Assembly: GCF_026625645.1 (NCBI RefSeq)
Contig: NZ_CP113056.1
Coordinates: forward strand, 248,001 to 312,000
DNA length: 64,000 nucleotides
Reading direction: 5' to 3'
Source of the DNA: Ancylobacter sp. SL191
GTDB lineage: Bacteria; Pseudomonadota; Alphaproteobacteria; Rhizobiales; Xanthobacteraceae
Shown here: positions 42,160 through 50,359 of the stretch, in pieces
How positions within the stretch are numbered: position 1 is the first letter of the stretch
Layout: every line of letters begins with the position of its first letter
The notes under the pieces: model-generated
The model's database searches: none
The model's input: the letters and a program-made list of their open reading frames with translations, nothing else
Told to the model about the DNA's origin: nothing
Program-made: the position numbers and the translations under genes

Positions 42160-44513
42160 CCGTCGATGCCGTGATGGAGTTTCGCCGCCGCGATGCCCGC
42201 GACAAGCTGACCGGGCGCACGCGCTACACCATTGATCGCGCGGCTCCGGGCATGCTGCACGCCGCCGTACTGCGCGCACCGGTCGCGTCGGGGCGGCTCG
42301 TGAGGCTCGACACCTCGAAGGCCGCCGCGCTGCCGGGCGTGCGTGCCCTGGCGACCGCCGCCGACGCGCCGGGTCGCGTGGGAATCGGCATCGCCGATCA
42401 TTCGCTCTTCGCCGAGGATCGCGTGCGCTATGTCGGCGAACCGCTTGCCGCCGTGGCCGCGGACACACCGGAGCAGGCACTGGCGGCGCTTGCGGCGATC
42501 GAGGTCGAGATCGAGCCGCTGCCGGCCGTCGTCACCATGGAGGAGGCGCTGGCACCCGATGCCCCGCTCGTCCACCCGCACTGGCAGGACTATGAGATTC
42601 TGTTTGAAGGCGGCGCCCGCGCCGGCAATGTCGCCTGGGAGGCGACGGTCGTGCGCGGTGATGTCGACGCCGCCTTCGCCCGGCCGGATGTGACGATCAT
42701 CGAGAGCACATTCCGCGTTGGCCGGCAGAACCACATGGCCTTCGAGCTGCGGGCAGCCGTGGCGCGCTATGAGGAAGGCCGCTTCCATATCGAGACATCC
42801 ACGCAGGTGCCGTGGACCGTGCGCATCGCGACCGCGCGATTTCTCGGCGTGCCCGCCTCGCATGTGCGGGTCACCGTACCGCCGGTGGGCGGAGCCTTCG
42901 GCCTCAAATTCGACATTGCCATCGAACCCTTCGCCGCGCTTCTGGCGAAGAAGAGCGGCCGGTCGGTGCGGCTGGCCAATTCGCGCGAAGAGGAAATGCT
43001 CACCTGCCTGTTCCGCGAGAATGCAGAGATCCGCATTCGTTCCGCGGTGACGCGGGAGGGCGAGATCGCCGGTCGCGAGGCGGTGGTGCTGATGGATTGC
43101 GGCGCCCATGGCGGCGAGCAGATCTTCCTGACCACCATGACCGCCCACACGCTGGGCGGCAATTACCGGCTGGGTGCGGTCCGCCTCGCCTCCCGTGCCG
43201 TCTACACCAACACTCCGCCCAACGGCGCCTTCCGGGCCTGCAACGGGGTCTACAACACCTTCGCGCTGGAACGGCACACCGACGAGATCGCCGCCGCCCT
43301 CGGCATGGACCCGCTCGAGTTCCGCCGGCGCAATGTGCTCGGCGACGGCGATCTCGGCGCCACCGGCCAGGTTTTCGAAGGTGAGGTGCTGCGCCCGATG
43401 CTGGCGCGCATGGACGCCCTGCGCGCGCGCCACGAGCCGGCTCGCGCCGAGGATGGGCGCCTTTACGGGCGGGCGACGACCGTCGGCACCTGGTTCGTGT
43501 TCACGGGGCCGTCGGCGGCAACGGTCAACATGAATGCCGATGGCAGCGCCACACTCGTCACCTCCGGTGTCGAGATCGGCTCCGGCTCGATGATGCAGAG
43601 CCTGCCGCAGATCGTCGCCGGAGCCCTCGGCATCCGCCCGGAGGATGTGGTGGTTCGTCAGGCCGACACCGATGCCTCGGGCTACGATGTCGGCGTCGGC
43701 GGCGGCAGGCAGACCGTGTCGCTCGGCGCCGCCAGTCTCGCGGCGGCGGAAGACGTCCGGGGAAAGCTGTTGGCCGTCGCGGCGCAGATGCTGGATGCCA
43801 CCCCGGACGACTTGGTGATGGGCAATGGACGGATCGAGATCGCCGGGCCCAATGGAACCGGCTTCAGCATTGCCGAGGTGACCGCACGGGCGCAGGCCCT
43901 GTCGGGCCCGGTCGGCGGTACCGGTAGTTCCACCCGCAAGGGTGTACCCGCCCTGCCGGGCTGCGTCGCCGGCCACTTCATCGACGCACTCGATATTCCG
44001 GTCTTCGCTGTCCATGACTGCGATGTCGCGGTGGATCCCGATACCGGCCATGTCGAGGTGTTGAGCTATCGCGTCGTGCAGGATGTGGGGCGGGCGCTCA
44101 ACCGCAGCGCCATTGGCGGCCAGATCCAGGGTGGCGTCGTGCAGGGGCTGGGCTATGCGCTGCACGAGGAGGTGTCGATCGACGCCTGCGGCCGTGTCCG
44201 CCAGGCGGGCTTCGAGACCTACCGCGTGCCGCTCGCCGGCGACGTGGTGCCGGTCGAGATCGACCTGTTCGAGGGCGCGCCATCGCTTGGACCGCTGGGC
44301 GTCAAGGGTGCAGGCGAGGTGCCGATCCTCAATGTAGGGGCGACGGTGGCCTGCGCGGTGGCAAACGCCACGGGCCTTCGGGTGCAGGAGCTCCCGCTGA
44401 CGCCGCCGCGCGTCCTCGCCCTGCTGCTCGGCCGCGAACCGGAACTCACCTTCCCCCATATCCTGCAAGCGTGGGTGGACAATCTGGTGCTGCCCCACAG
44501 CGGAAGGGAATGA
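42156..44513 (+). CDS. Molybdenum hydroxylase large (molybdopterin) subunit
   Basis: A 785-residue xanthine-dehydrogenase-family catalytic subunit that hydroxylates a carbon next to a ring nitrogen, or an aldehyde, using water oxygen. The N-terminal hammerhead domain (KLTGRTRYTID, GRLVRLDTSKAAALPGV, VRYVGEPLAAVAAD) precedes the Mo domain with PVGGAFGLKFD, PPNGAFRACNG and the catalytic Glu in GVKGAGEVPILN. The loop AFRACNG is not the AYxCSFR of true CO dehydrogenase, so CO oxidation is unlikely. It ends the plus-strand catabolic array. The substrate is unknown; an N-heterocycle or imine fits the neighbours. Confidence 0.93.
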   Translation: MTVDAVMEFRRRDARDKLTGRTRYTIDRAAPGMLHAAVLRAPVASGRLVRLDTSKAAALPGVRALATAADAPGRVGIGIADHSLFAEDRVRYVGEPLAAVAADTPEQALAALAAIEVEIEPLPAVVTMEEALAPDAPLVHPHWQDYEILFEGGARAGNVAWEATVVRGDVDAAFARPDVTIIESTFRVGRQNHMAFELRAAVARYEEGRFHIETSTQVPWTVRIATARFLGVPASHVRVTVPPVGGAFGLKFDIAIEPFAALLAKKSGRSVRLANSREEEMLTCLFRENAEIRIRSAVTREGEIAGREAVVLMDCGAHGGEQIFLTTMTAHTLGGNYRLGAVRLASRAVYTNTPPNGAFRACNGVYNTFALERHTDEIAAALGMDPLEFRRRNVLGDGDLGATGQVFEGEVLRPMLARMDALRARHEPARAEDGRLYGRATTVGTWFVFTGPSAATVNMNADGSATLVTSGVEIGSGSMMQSLPQIVAGALGIRPEDVVVRQADTDASGYDVGVGGGRQTVSLGAASLAAAEDVRGKLLAVAAQMLDATPDDLVMGNGRIEIAGPNGTGFSIAEVTARAQALSGPVGGTGSSTRKGVPALPGCVAGHFIDALDIPVFAVHDCDVAVDPDTGHVEVLSYRVVQDVGRALNRSAIGGQIQGGVVQGLGYALHEEVSIDACGRVRQAGFETYRVPLAGDVVPVEIDLFEGAPSLGPLGVKGAGEVPILNVGATVACAVANATGLRVQELPLTPPRVLALLLGREPELTFPHILQAWVDNLVLPHSGRE

Positions 44514-44708
44514 TCACGGCGCGATCCGCGATGGCGTTCCAGCCTGCGTCGCTCGCGGGCAAGCGCGCCTATCTCATATTGCTCGGCGGTGGAGGGCAAG
44601 AAGGGGGTGCCGCTGATGTCGACTCCGCTTACCGGCTCGAAGGAGGTGGCCTAGCTGACATAGGGCGCGAGGCCATTGGACCTGGGATAACGGCACCACT
44701 GCGCCCCC

Positions 44709-45626
44709 TCACCCCGGAAAGCGCGACCGGAACTCGGCTTCGGTGGCGTAGGAGCGCTGGGTGCCGCGCCGGGTGATGGAATCGGCGGCGTATTTGGCCG
44801 CCTCGCCCAACGCGGCGAAGACCGGCAGGCCCTGGGTGTGGAAATGCGCGAAGGCGCCGATGAAGGCGTCGCCCGCGCCCGTCGTGTCGACCGGCGCGAC
44901 CTTGACCGGGGCGACGCGCGTCACCTCATCGCCGGTCACCAGCAGCGCGCCGCGCCCGCCCATGGTGACGACCACCGTGCCGATGCCGCGCCCGGTGAGC
45001 GACTTCGCCGCCGCTTCCACCTGCGCCTCGGTATCGACCGGCAGGCCGGTCAGCGTGGCGAGTTCGGTCTCGTTCGGCGTGAGGAAGGCGAGATCGGCGA
45101 GGCGGGACACGTCGAGGTCCGGCAAGGCGGGCGCCGGCACCAGAAGCGTCGGCACGCCCCACTCCTTTGCCCGACGGACGGTGTGGTAGACCGTCTCGAC
45201 GGGGATTTCGAGCTGCATCAGGATCAGCGCGCAGCCCTTGAGCAGGGGGGCGGCGGCGTCGACATCGGCGGGCGAGAGCTGCGCATTGGCGCCCTTGACG
45301 ATGAGAATGGAGTTCTCGCCCGAGGGCTCGACAAAGATCGGCGCAACGCCGGACGGCGCGCCGGGCGTGCGGATGACATGGGTGGTGTCGATGCCGTTGC
45401 GCTGGAAATTGGCGAGGGTCGCGTCGGCGAACGTATCCTCGCCCACCCGCGTCACCATCACCACCTTGGAGCCGAGTCGCGCGGCGGCGATCGCCTGATT
45501 GGCGCCCTTGCCGCCATGGCCCATCTCGAAGCTCGGCGCCTCCACCGTCTCGCCGCGCAGCGGCATGTGGTCGACATAGGTGATGAGGTCCATCATGTTG
45601 GACCCGACGACGGCGATCTTCGACAT
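44709..45626 (-). CDS. rbsK: PfkB-family sugar kinase (ribokinase / probable deoxyribokinase)
   Basis: A 305-residue ribokinase-fold enzyme that phosphorylates a pentose. Signatures are GGKGANQAIAAARLG near the start, VEPSGENSILIVKGANAQLS, FLTPNETELATLTG, and the catalytic DTTGAGDAFIGAF. GGGGAG lies before ATG 45626. It is the last gene of an operon that starts with deoC, so the product is probably deoxyribose 5-phosphate rather than ribose 5-phosphate (DeoK role; inference). DeoK and RbsK cannot be separated with certainty by eye. Confidence 0.9.
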   Translation of the reverse strand: MSKIAVVGSNMMDLITYVDHMPLRGETVEAPSFEMGHGGKGANQAIAAARLGSKVVMVTRVGEDTFADATLANFQRNGIDTTHVIRTPGAPSGVAPIFVEPSGENSILIVKGANAQLSPADVDAAAPLLKGCALILMQLEIPVETVYHTVRRAKEWGVPTLLVPAPALPDLDVSRLADLAFLTPNETELATLTGLPVDTEAQVEAAAKSLTGRGIGTVVVTMGGRGALLVTGDEVTRVAPVKVAPVDTTGAGDAFIGAFAHFHTQGLPVFAALGEAAKYAADSITRRGTQRSYATEAEFRSRFPG

Positions 45627-45670
45627 CTCAACTCCCCTTCCCGCCCCTTGCCGGGACGGCCTTGTTGCAT

Positions 45671-46747
45671 TCAGCCGGCCAGCATCGCGGTGAGCGCCGC
45701 GCACTCGCCCGCATCGAGATGGCCGAGCTCGACGCTGTAGCGCACGGTCGCCCCGGCGGGCAGGCGGATGACGTTGCCCTTGGCCTTTTCAGCCGCATAG
45801 CCCTCCGGCTCGCAGGTCGAGGGCAGCGCGAAGGCACAGACCGACTGGTCATGCCCGGCAAGTATCCAGCGCACCGTCTTCGGGAAATCCGCCGGCTTGT
45901 AGCGCGTGAGGAAGGCGTCGCCCTCCGGCCGGCGCAGCAGCTGGGTGGTCGTGCCGGCGGCATCGGTGGCGAGATCGCGCAGATAGAACACCTGCTCGGG
46001 ATCGAAACCGTCGTCCCGGCGGATGACGCGGCTGGCGGAAGGGTCGGTGGCGAGCGCCTCGATGCGGGCGAGATAGGCCGGGTTCGCCGTGACATGAGCC
46101 GGCACGGCGCGGCGGACCGCGGTGTGCTCCGCGTCGAAGGGCGCCTGTTGCAGGATCTCGCCGCCCTCGACGAAGGCGTAGTTCACATGCGCCATGTACA
46201 TCAGGTCCATGGCGTCGCCGGCGGAGAGGTTGGTCACCTCCATCGCCATTTCGAAGCGGGCGTCACTGGCGTGCAGCGTCACGCTCGGGCGGGCCTCGTA
46301 ATGGGCGCCGAAGCCCATGGCGTAGTCGTACGCGCCGAACAGCCGCATCCACGGGCCCCGCGCATCGCTTCCCACCTCGATGCCGGCTGAGTCCATCGGC
46401 GCGCAGGGCATCTCGCCATGAGCGGGGTGGCTGTCGGTGGGGCCGGGCACGCCGTTGCGCAGCAGGCCGGAATGAAAGGCGAAGCAGCCATAGGTCTCGG
46501 CGATGGTGCGCACGGGGCGCGGCGCCTTGAAGATGCTCTGCATGGTCAGATCGACGCCGTCGAACGCGGCGGACCAGATCATCTGGCCGAGATAGGGCAG
46601 CACCACGAGGGAGCCGCGCGCATTGGCGAGCCGCACCGCCTCGACGCCGGTCTTGTAGCGGAACAGGCGGGCGGTCAGCCCTTCATGCTCGACGGCGAGG
46701 GTTTCCCCCTCGCCAAAAGCGCGGCGGTCGAGATGAAAGCGGGTCAT
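45671..46747 (-). CDS. Aldose-1-epimerase-like protein (DUF4432)
   Basis: A 358-residue galactose-mutarotase-fold protein of the DUF4432 type. Visible features are LVVLPYLGQMIWSAAFDG, AETYGCFAFHSGLLRNG, the His-rich DSHPAHGEMPCAP, and LDAGECAAL near the end. ATG 46747 overlaps the stop of the permease gene by 4 nt. The position between a pentose importer and a kinase suggests it interconverts sugar anomers before phosphorylation (DeoM-like role). No catalytic proof is available from sequence. Confidence 0.82.
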   Translation of the reverse strand: MTRFHLDRRAFGEGETLAVEHEGLTARLFRYKTGVEAVRLANARGSLVVLPYLGQMIWSAAFDGVDLTMQSIFKAPRPVRTIAETYGCFAFHSGLLRNGVPGPTDSHPAHGEMPCAPMDSAGIEVGSDARGPWMRLFGAYDYAMGFGAHYEARPSVTLHASDARFEMAMEVTNLSAGDAMDLMYMAHVNYAFVEGGEILQQAPFDAEHTAVRRAVPAHVTANPAYLARIEALATDPSASRVIRRDDGFDPEQVFYLRDLATDAAGTTTQLLRRPEGDAFLTRYKPADFPKTVRWILAGHDQSVCAFALPSTCEPEGYAAEKAKGNVIRLPAGATVRYSVELGHLDAGECAALTAMLAG

Positions 46748-47739
46748 GCGCGGTTCCTGAAGGCGTTCAGCACCATGACGAGCAGCAGGAAGCCGCCCCA
46801 GATGAAGTCGATCAGATGGTTGGAGAAGCGCATCATCTGGAAGCCCGAGGCCAGCAGCATGAGCGCGATCACCGCGATGGAGATGCCGAGCACCGTGCCC
46901 CGGCCACCGGCCGGGTTGGTGCCGCCGAGCACGCAGATCAGCACGGCCTGCAAGAGGTAGGAAGTGCCGTAATCCGACTTCGCCGCATTGGTGCGGCCGG
47001 ACAGCATGATGCCGGCGAGCGCGGCGAGCGTGCCGCTCAGCATGTAGGAGGCGAGCACCATGCGGTCGCTCTTCAGCCCGGCGAAGAGGGCGGCGCGCGG
47101 GTTGGTGCCGATGAGGAACAGGTTGAGGCCGAAGGAGGTGCGCGTGAGCAGCACCGCGATCACCATGGCCACCGCGACGAAGATCAGCAGCGGCACGGCG
47201 ATGCCGAACAGCTTGCCATTGCCGATCAGCCCCCAATAGGCAGGAAAGCCGACAATGGCCGGCCCGCCGGTCAGCACCATGCACAGGCCGGTGAACACCT
47301 GCCCCGTGCCGAGCGTGGCGAGGATCGGCGTGATCTTCGCCCGCGTGATCAGCAGCCCGTTGAGCGCCCCGGCGACCAGCCCGACGCCCAGCGCCAGCAT
47401 TACGCCGGCGGCGACGCGGGCGATCTCCCCGGCCATGCCGGCGGCGGGATCGCCGGGAAAGAGCTTGGTGAAGAACACGCCGGCGAGGATGCCGGCGAGA
47501 TTGGCGATGCCGATCACCGACAGGTCGATGCCGCCGGTGAGCATGGCCAGCATCATGGCGATGGCGACGATGCCGAGCTCCGGGAAGATGAAGCTGATCG
47601 ACTCGAAATTGTAGTAGCGCAGGAACTTGGTCGGTTCGAGCCAGCTCATCACCGCGAAGATCACCACGGTGATGAGGATGAGCTGGAGGATGTTGTTGTC
47701 GCGGTTGATGACGCGCGAGAGGTCGAACTGCTTGTTCAT
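46744..47739 (-). CDS. Ribose/deoxyribose-type ABC transporter permease
   Basis: A 331-residue RbsC-like permease. It has hydrophobic helices throughout, with LGIVAIAMMLAMLTGGIDLSVIGIANLAG, ITPILATLGTGQVFTG, FLIGTNPRAALFAGL and YLLQAVLICVLGGTNPAGGRG. I prefer ATG 47739 with GGGAG 9 nt upstream; a GTG at 47757 would add six residues. It lies 14 nt after the other permease and overlaps the DUF4432 gene. Confidence 0.92.
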   Translation of the reverse strand: MNKQFDLSRVINRDNNILQLILITVVIFAVMSWLEPTKFLRYYNFESISFIFPELGIVAIAMMLAMLTGGIDLSVIGIANLAGILAGVFFTKLFPGDPAAGMAGEIARVAAGVMLALGVGLVAGALNGLLITRAKITPILATLGTGQVFTGLCMVLTGGPAIVGFPAYWGLIGNGKLFGIAVPLLIFVAVAMVIAVLLTRTSFGLNLFLIGTNPRAALFAGLKSDRMVLASYMLSGTLAALAGIMLSGRTNAAKSDYGTSYLLQAVLICVLGGTNPAGGRGTVLGISIAVIALMLLASGFQMMRFSNHLIDFIWGGFLLLVMVLNAFRNRA

Positions 47740-47753
47740 CGGGCCGGTCTCCC

Positions 47754-48725
47754 TCACGCCAGCGTCTTGCGGTCGCGCCAGGCGGTGAGCGCCGTGGCGA
47801 CGACGATGACGCCGCCCACCACCACGCCCTGCCAGGTATTGTCGATGCGCATGATGATGAGGCTGTTCTTGATCAGCACCAGCAGGAACACGCCAAGCAG
47901 CGTGCCGAGCACCGAGCCGCGCCCGCCGAAGATCGAGGCGCCGCCCAGCACCACCGCGGCGATCACGTCGAGCTCATAGCCGACGAAGTCGCGGGGATTG
48001 GCGAGCCAGATCATCGAGGCGTGCAGCAGCCCGGCAAAACCCGCCAGCGCGCCGGCGAGGCCATAGGCGACATAGACCGTGCGCCGCGTGTTGAAACCCA
48101 CGCGCTTGGCCGATTCCGCGTCGTCGCCATAGGCGAAGATCGAGCGGCCGATCATGGTGCGGGTGAGGAACGCGAACACCAGCGCGGCGATGGCGAGATA
48201 GACGAACACCATCACCGAGAGCTTGGCCCCGCCGATCTCCACGCTGGAGCGGCCGAAGGCGATCAGCGCCGGCGGCATGCGGTCGATATTGACGATGGAG
48301 GTGCCGACGAGCCCCAGCAGCAGCCCGCGCACCACCGAGGCGGAGCCCAGCGTGACGATCAGCGGGATCATGCGGAAGGTGTGGATGAAGAAGGCGTTGG
48401 CGAGGCCGCAGACCAGTCCGATCAGCGTCGCCCCGATGAAGGGCAGCAGGACGCCCTCGTGACCATAGGCGTTCATCGCCAGCACGGTGAGGTACATCGC
48501 CGCCGCCGCGAAGGCGGGGAACGACACGTCGATGCCGCCGGAGACCATGACCACCAGCACGCTCAGCGCCATGATGCCGATGATGACATTGGCGCGCAGC
48601 AGGTTGAACAGATTGTCGGCCTGCCAGAAGGCGGGGTTGATCAGGCCGATCAGGATCATGATCGCGACAACGATCAGGAAGACCGCCGTCTCGGAGCGGC
48701 GCATCAGCTTGGCGAGGAGGTTCAT
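47754..48725 (-). CDS. Ribose/deoxyribose-type ABC transporter permease
   Basis: A 323-residue RbsC-like permease with about nine helices. Motifs include IIGIMALSVLVVMVSGGIDVSFPAFAAAAMY, FRMIPLIVTLGSASVVRG, FAYGDDAESAKRVGF and DVIAAVVLGGASIFGGRGS. Its ATG overlaps the ATPase stop by one base (TGATG). The two permeases are only distantly alike, so a heterodimeric channel is expected. Confidence 0.92.
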   Translation of the reverse strand: MNLLAKLMRRSETAVFLIVVAIMILIGLINPAFWQADNLFNLLRANVIIGIMALSVLVVMVSGGIDVSFPAFAAAAMYLTVLAMNAYGHEGVLLPFIGATLIGLVCGLANAFFIHTFRMIPLIVTLGSASVVRGLLLGLVGTSIVNIDRMPPALIAFGRSSVEIGGAKLSVMVFVYLAIAALVFAFLTRTMIGRSIFAYGDDAESAKRVGFNTRRTVYVAYGLAGALAGFAGLLHASMIWLANPRDFVGYELDVIAAVVLGGASIFGGRGSVLGTLLGVFLLVLIKNSLIIMRIDNTWQGVVVGGVIVVATALTAWRDRKTLA

Positions 48726-50221
48726 CAGCGCAGCGTCTTCAAGCGGGTGTGGATGTCGTCCTCCTCGAGGCCGCGCGGGTCGAGATCGTCGACGATCGCC
48801 CCGCGATGCATGAGGAGGATGCGGTTGCAGTTGTGCAGCAGCTCCGGCACGTCGTCGGAGATCATCAGCACCGCCAGACCATCGGTCACCGCGAGGTCGC
48901 GGATGCGCCGGTGGATCTCGGCCTTGGAGCCGACATCGACGCCGACGGTCGGTCCGTTGAGGATCAGCACGCGCGGGCCGGTGAGCAGCCAGCGACCGAT
49001 GATGACGCGCTGCTGGTTGCCGCCGGAGAGCTTGCCGACCTGCTTGTCGACATCGGTGGTGGCGATGCGCATGTCGTCCACCGTGCGCTCGGCCAGCGCG
49101 GTCATCGCGTCATCGGAGAGGAACGGCCCGCGCGTCGCCCGCTCGATGGCGCTCGCCACCACATTGCGGGCGATGGACTGGCTCATGAACAGCCCCTCGG
49201 ACAGCCGGTCCTCGGGCACATAGGCGATACCGGCCTCGACCGCCTCGGGCACGCTTGTGAGCGCGAGCGCCCGCCCGTCGAGGGTGATGGTCCCACGATG
49301 CTCCGGCTCCATGCCGAACAGAGCGAGCGCAAGCTCGGTGCGGCCGGAGCCGAGCAGGCCGGAGAGGCCGACGATCTCGCCGGCGCGCAGCTCGAGCGAA
49401 ACGTCGCGCACGGCCTCGCCGACGCTCAGCCCCTCGACGCGCAGACGCGGCGCGGCGGCGGCATCGCCCGCCCACACATAGCGTTCATGGCCGAGATCCT
49501 GCCCGGTCATGGCGCGGGTGATGCGGGCCTCGGTGAAATCGGTCGTCGGGCCTTCCTCGACCTTGCGGCCATTGCGGAACACGCAGATGCGGTCGGAAAT
49601 CTCCAGCATCTCGCGCATCTTGTGGCTGACGAAGAGCACGGCGATGCCCTTGGCGCGGATCTCGCGCACCAGCGTGAACAGCCGGTCGACCTCGCGCCCG
49701 GTGAGCGCCGTGGTCGGCTCGTCCATGATGAGCAGGCGGGTCTGGCTCATCAGCGCGCGGGCGATGGCGACGATCTGCCGGTCGGCGGTGGAGAGGTCGC
49801 CGACGCGCGCCTCGAGGTCCATGGCGACATCGAGCCGCGCCAGCGCCTCGGCGCCGAGCCGGCGGCATTCGGCCGGGGCGATGAAACGGCAGCCTTCGCT
49901 GAGCAGCCGGCCCATGGCGAGATTCTCGGCCACGGTAAGGCTCGGGAACAGCGAGAAGTCCTGATAGATCACCTGAATGCCGGCGGCGATGGCCGCGCGC
50001 GGCGAGAAGCCGGTGACCGGCGCGCCGTCGATCAGCAGCGCGCCCTCGTCGAAATCATAGACGCCGGAGACGATCTTGATCAGCGTCGACTTGCCCGAGC
50101 CATTCTCGCCGGCAAGGCAAAGGATCTCCGCCGGGTCGATGCGGAAGTCGATTCCGTCCAGCGCCTTCATGCCGGGAAAGCGCTTGGTGACGCCACGCAG
50201 TTCGATCAGGGGTTCGGCCAT
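48725..50221 (-). CDS. Ribose/deoxyribose-type ABC transporter ATP-binding protein
   Basis: A 498-residue double ATPase. Domain 1: Walker A GENGSGKST (residues 38-46), signature STADRQIVAIARAL, Walker B LLIMDEPTTAL. Domain 2: P-loop GLLGSGRTE, signature LSGGNQQRVIIGRWL, and a Walker B of LILNGPTVGVDVG, where the usual Asp-Glu is Asn-Gly. Domain 2 is therefore probably weak or inactive in hydrolysis. ATG 50221 (MAEPLIELRG) is preferred over an in-frame start at 50275. It follows the binding-protein gene after a hairpin-rich gap of 138 bp. Confidence 0.92.
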   Translation of the reverse strand: MAEPLIELRGVTKRFPGMKALDGIDFRIDPAEILCLAGENGSGKSTLIKIVSGVYDFDEGALLIDGAPVTGFSPRAAIAAGIQVIYQDFSLFPSLTVAENLAMGRLLSEGCRFIAPAECRRLGAEALARLDVAMDLEARVGDLSTADRQIVAIARALMSQTRLLIMDEPTTALTGREVDRLFTLVREIRAKGIAVLFVSHKMREMLEISDRICVFRNGRKVEEGPTTDFTEARITRAMTGQDLGHERYVWAGDAAAAPRLRVEGLSVGEAVRDVSLELRAGEIVGLSGLLGSGRTELALALFGMEPEHRGTITLDGRALALTSVPEAVEAGIAYVPEDRLSEGLFMSQSIARNVVASAIERATRGPFLSDDAMTALAERTVDDMRIATTDVDKQVGKLSGGNQQRVIIGRWLLTGPRVLILNGPTVGVDVGSKAEIHRRIRDLAVTDGLAVLMISDDVPELLHNCNRILLMHRGAIVDDLDPRGLEEDDIHTRLKTLR

Positions 50222-50318
50222 GAGACGTGCTCTGGGAAGGGACAGGGACGGCCGGGAAAGCTCCCGGCCGCTCACGGAGCCTGAGGCTCCGTGGATCGCT
50301 CAAGCTGGGCACCCTCTG

Positions 50319-50349
50319 CCGGGCGGCGCGGCCAAGGCCACCCGCCCGG
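50319..50349 (-). other. Hairpin between binding-protein and ATPase genes
   Basis: CCGGGCGG and CCGCCCGG pair over a 15-nt loop just after the binding-protein stop on the reverse strand. Two further hairpins follow at about 50251-50270 (CCGGGAAAGCTCCCGG core) and 50276-50292 (CGGAGCCTGAGGCTCCG). There is no T-tract. They probably stabilise the binding-protein mRNA, as in the first importer. Confidence 0.5.
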
Positions 50350-50359
50350 AAAAGGCGCG

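Noticed and set aside
42156..44513. Aerobic CO dehydrogenase large subunit (coxL)
   Set aside because: The form I active-site loop AYxCSFR is absent; the loop reads AFRACNG, as in other molybdenum hydroxylases.
44514..44708. A remnant of a short-chain dehydrogenase (frame reading MAFQPASLAGKRAY near 44531)
   Set aside because: Only a short N-terminal resemblance; no nucleotide-binding glycine motif in the right spacing and no catalytic residues. The 195-bp gap holds nothing I can support.
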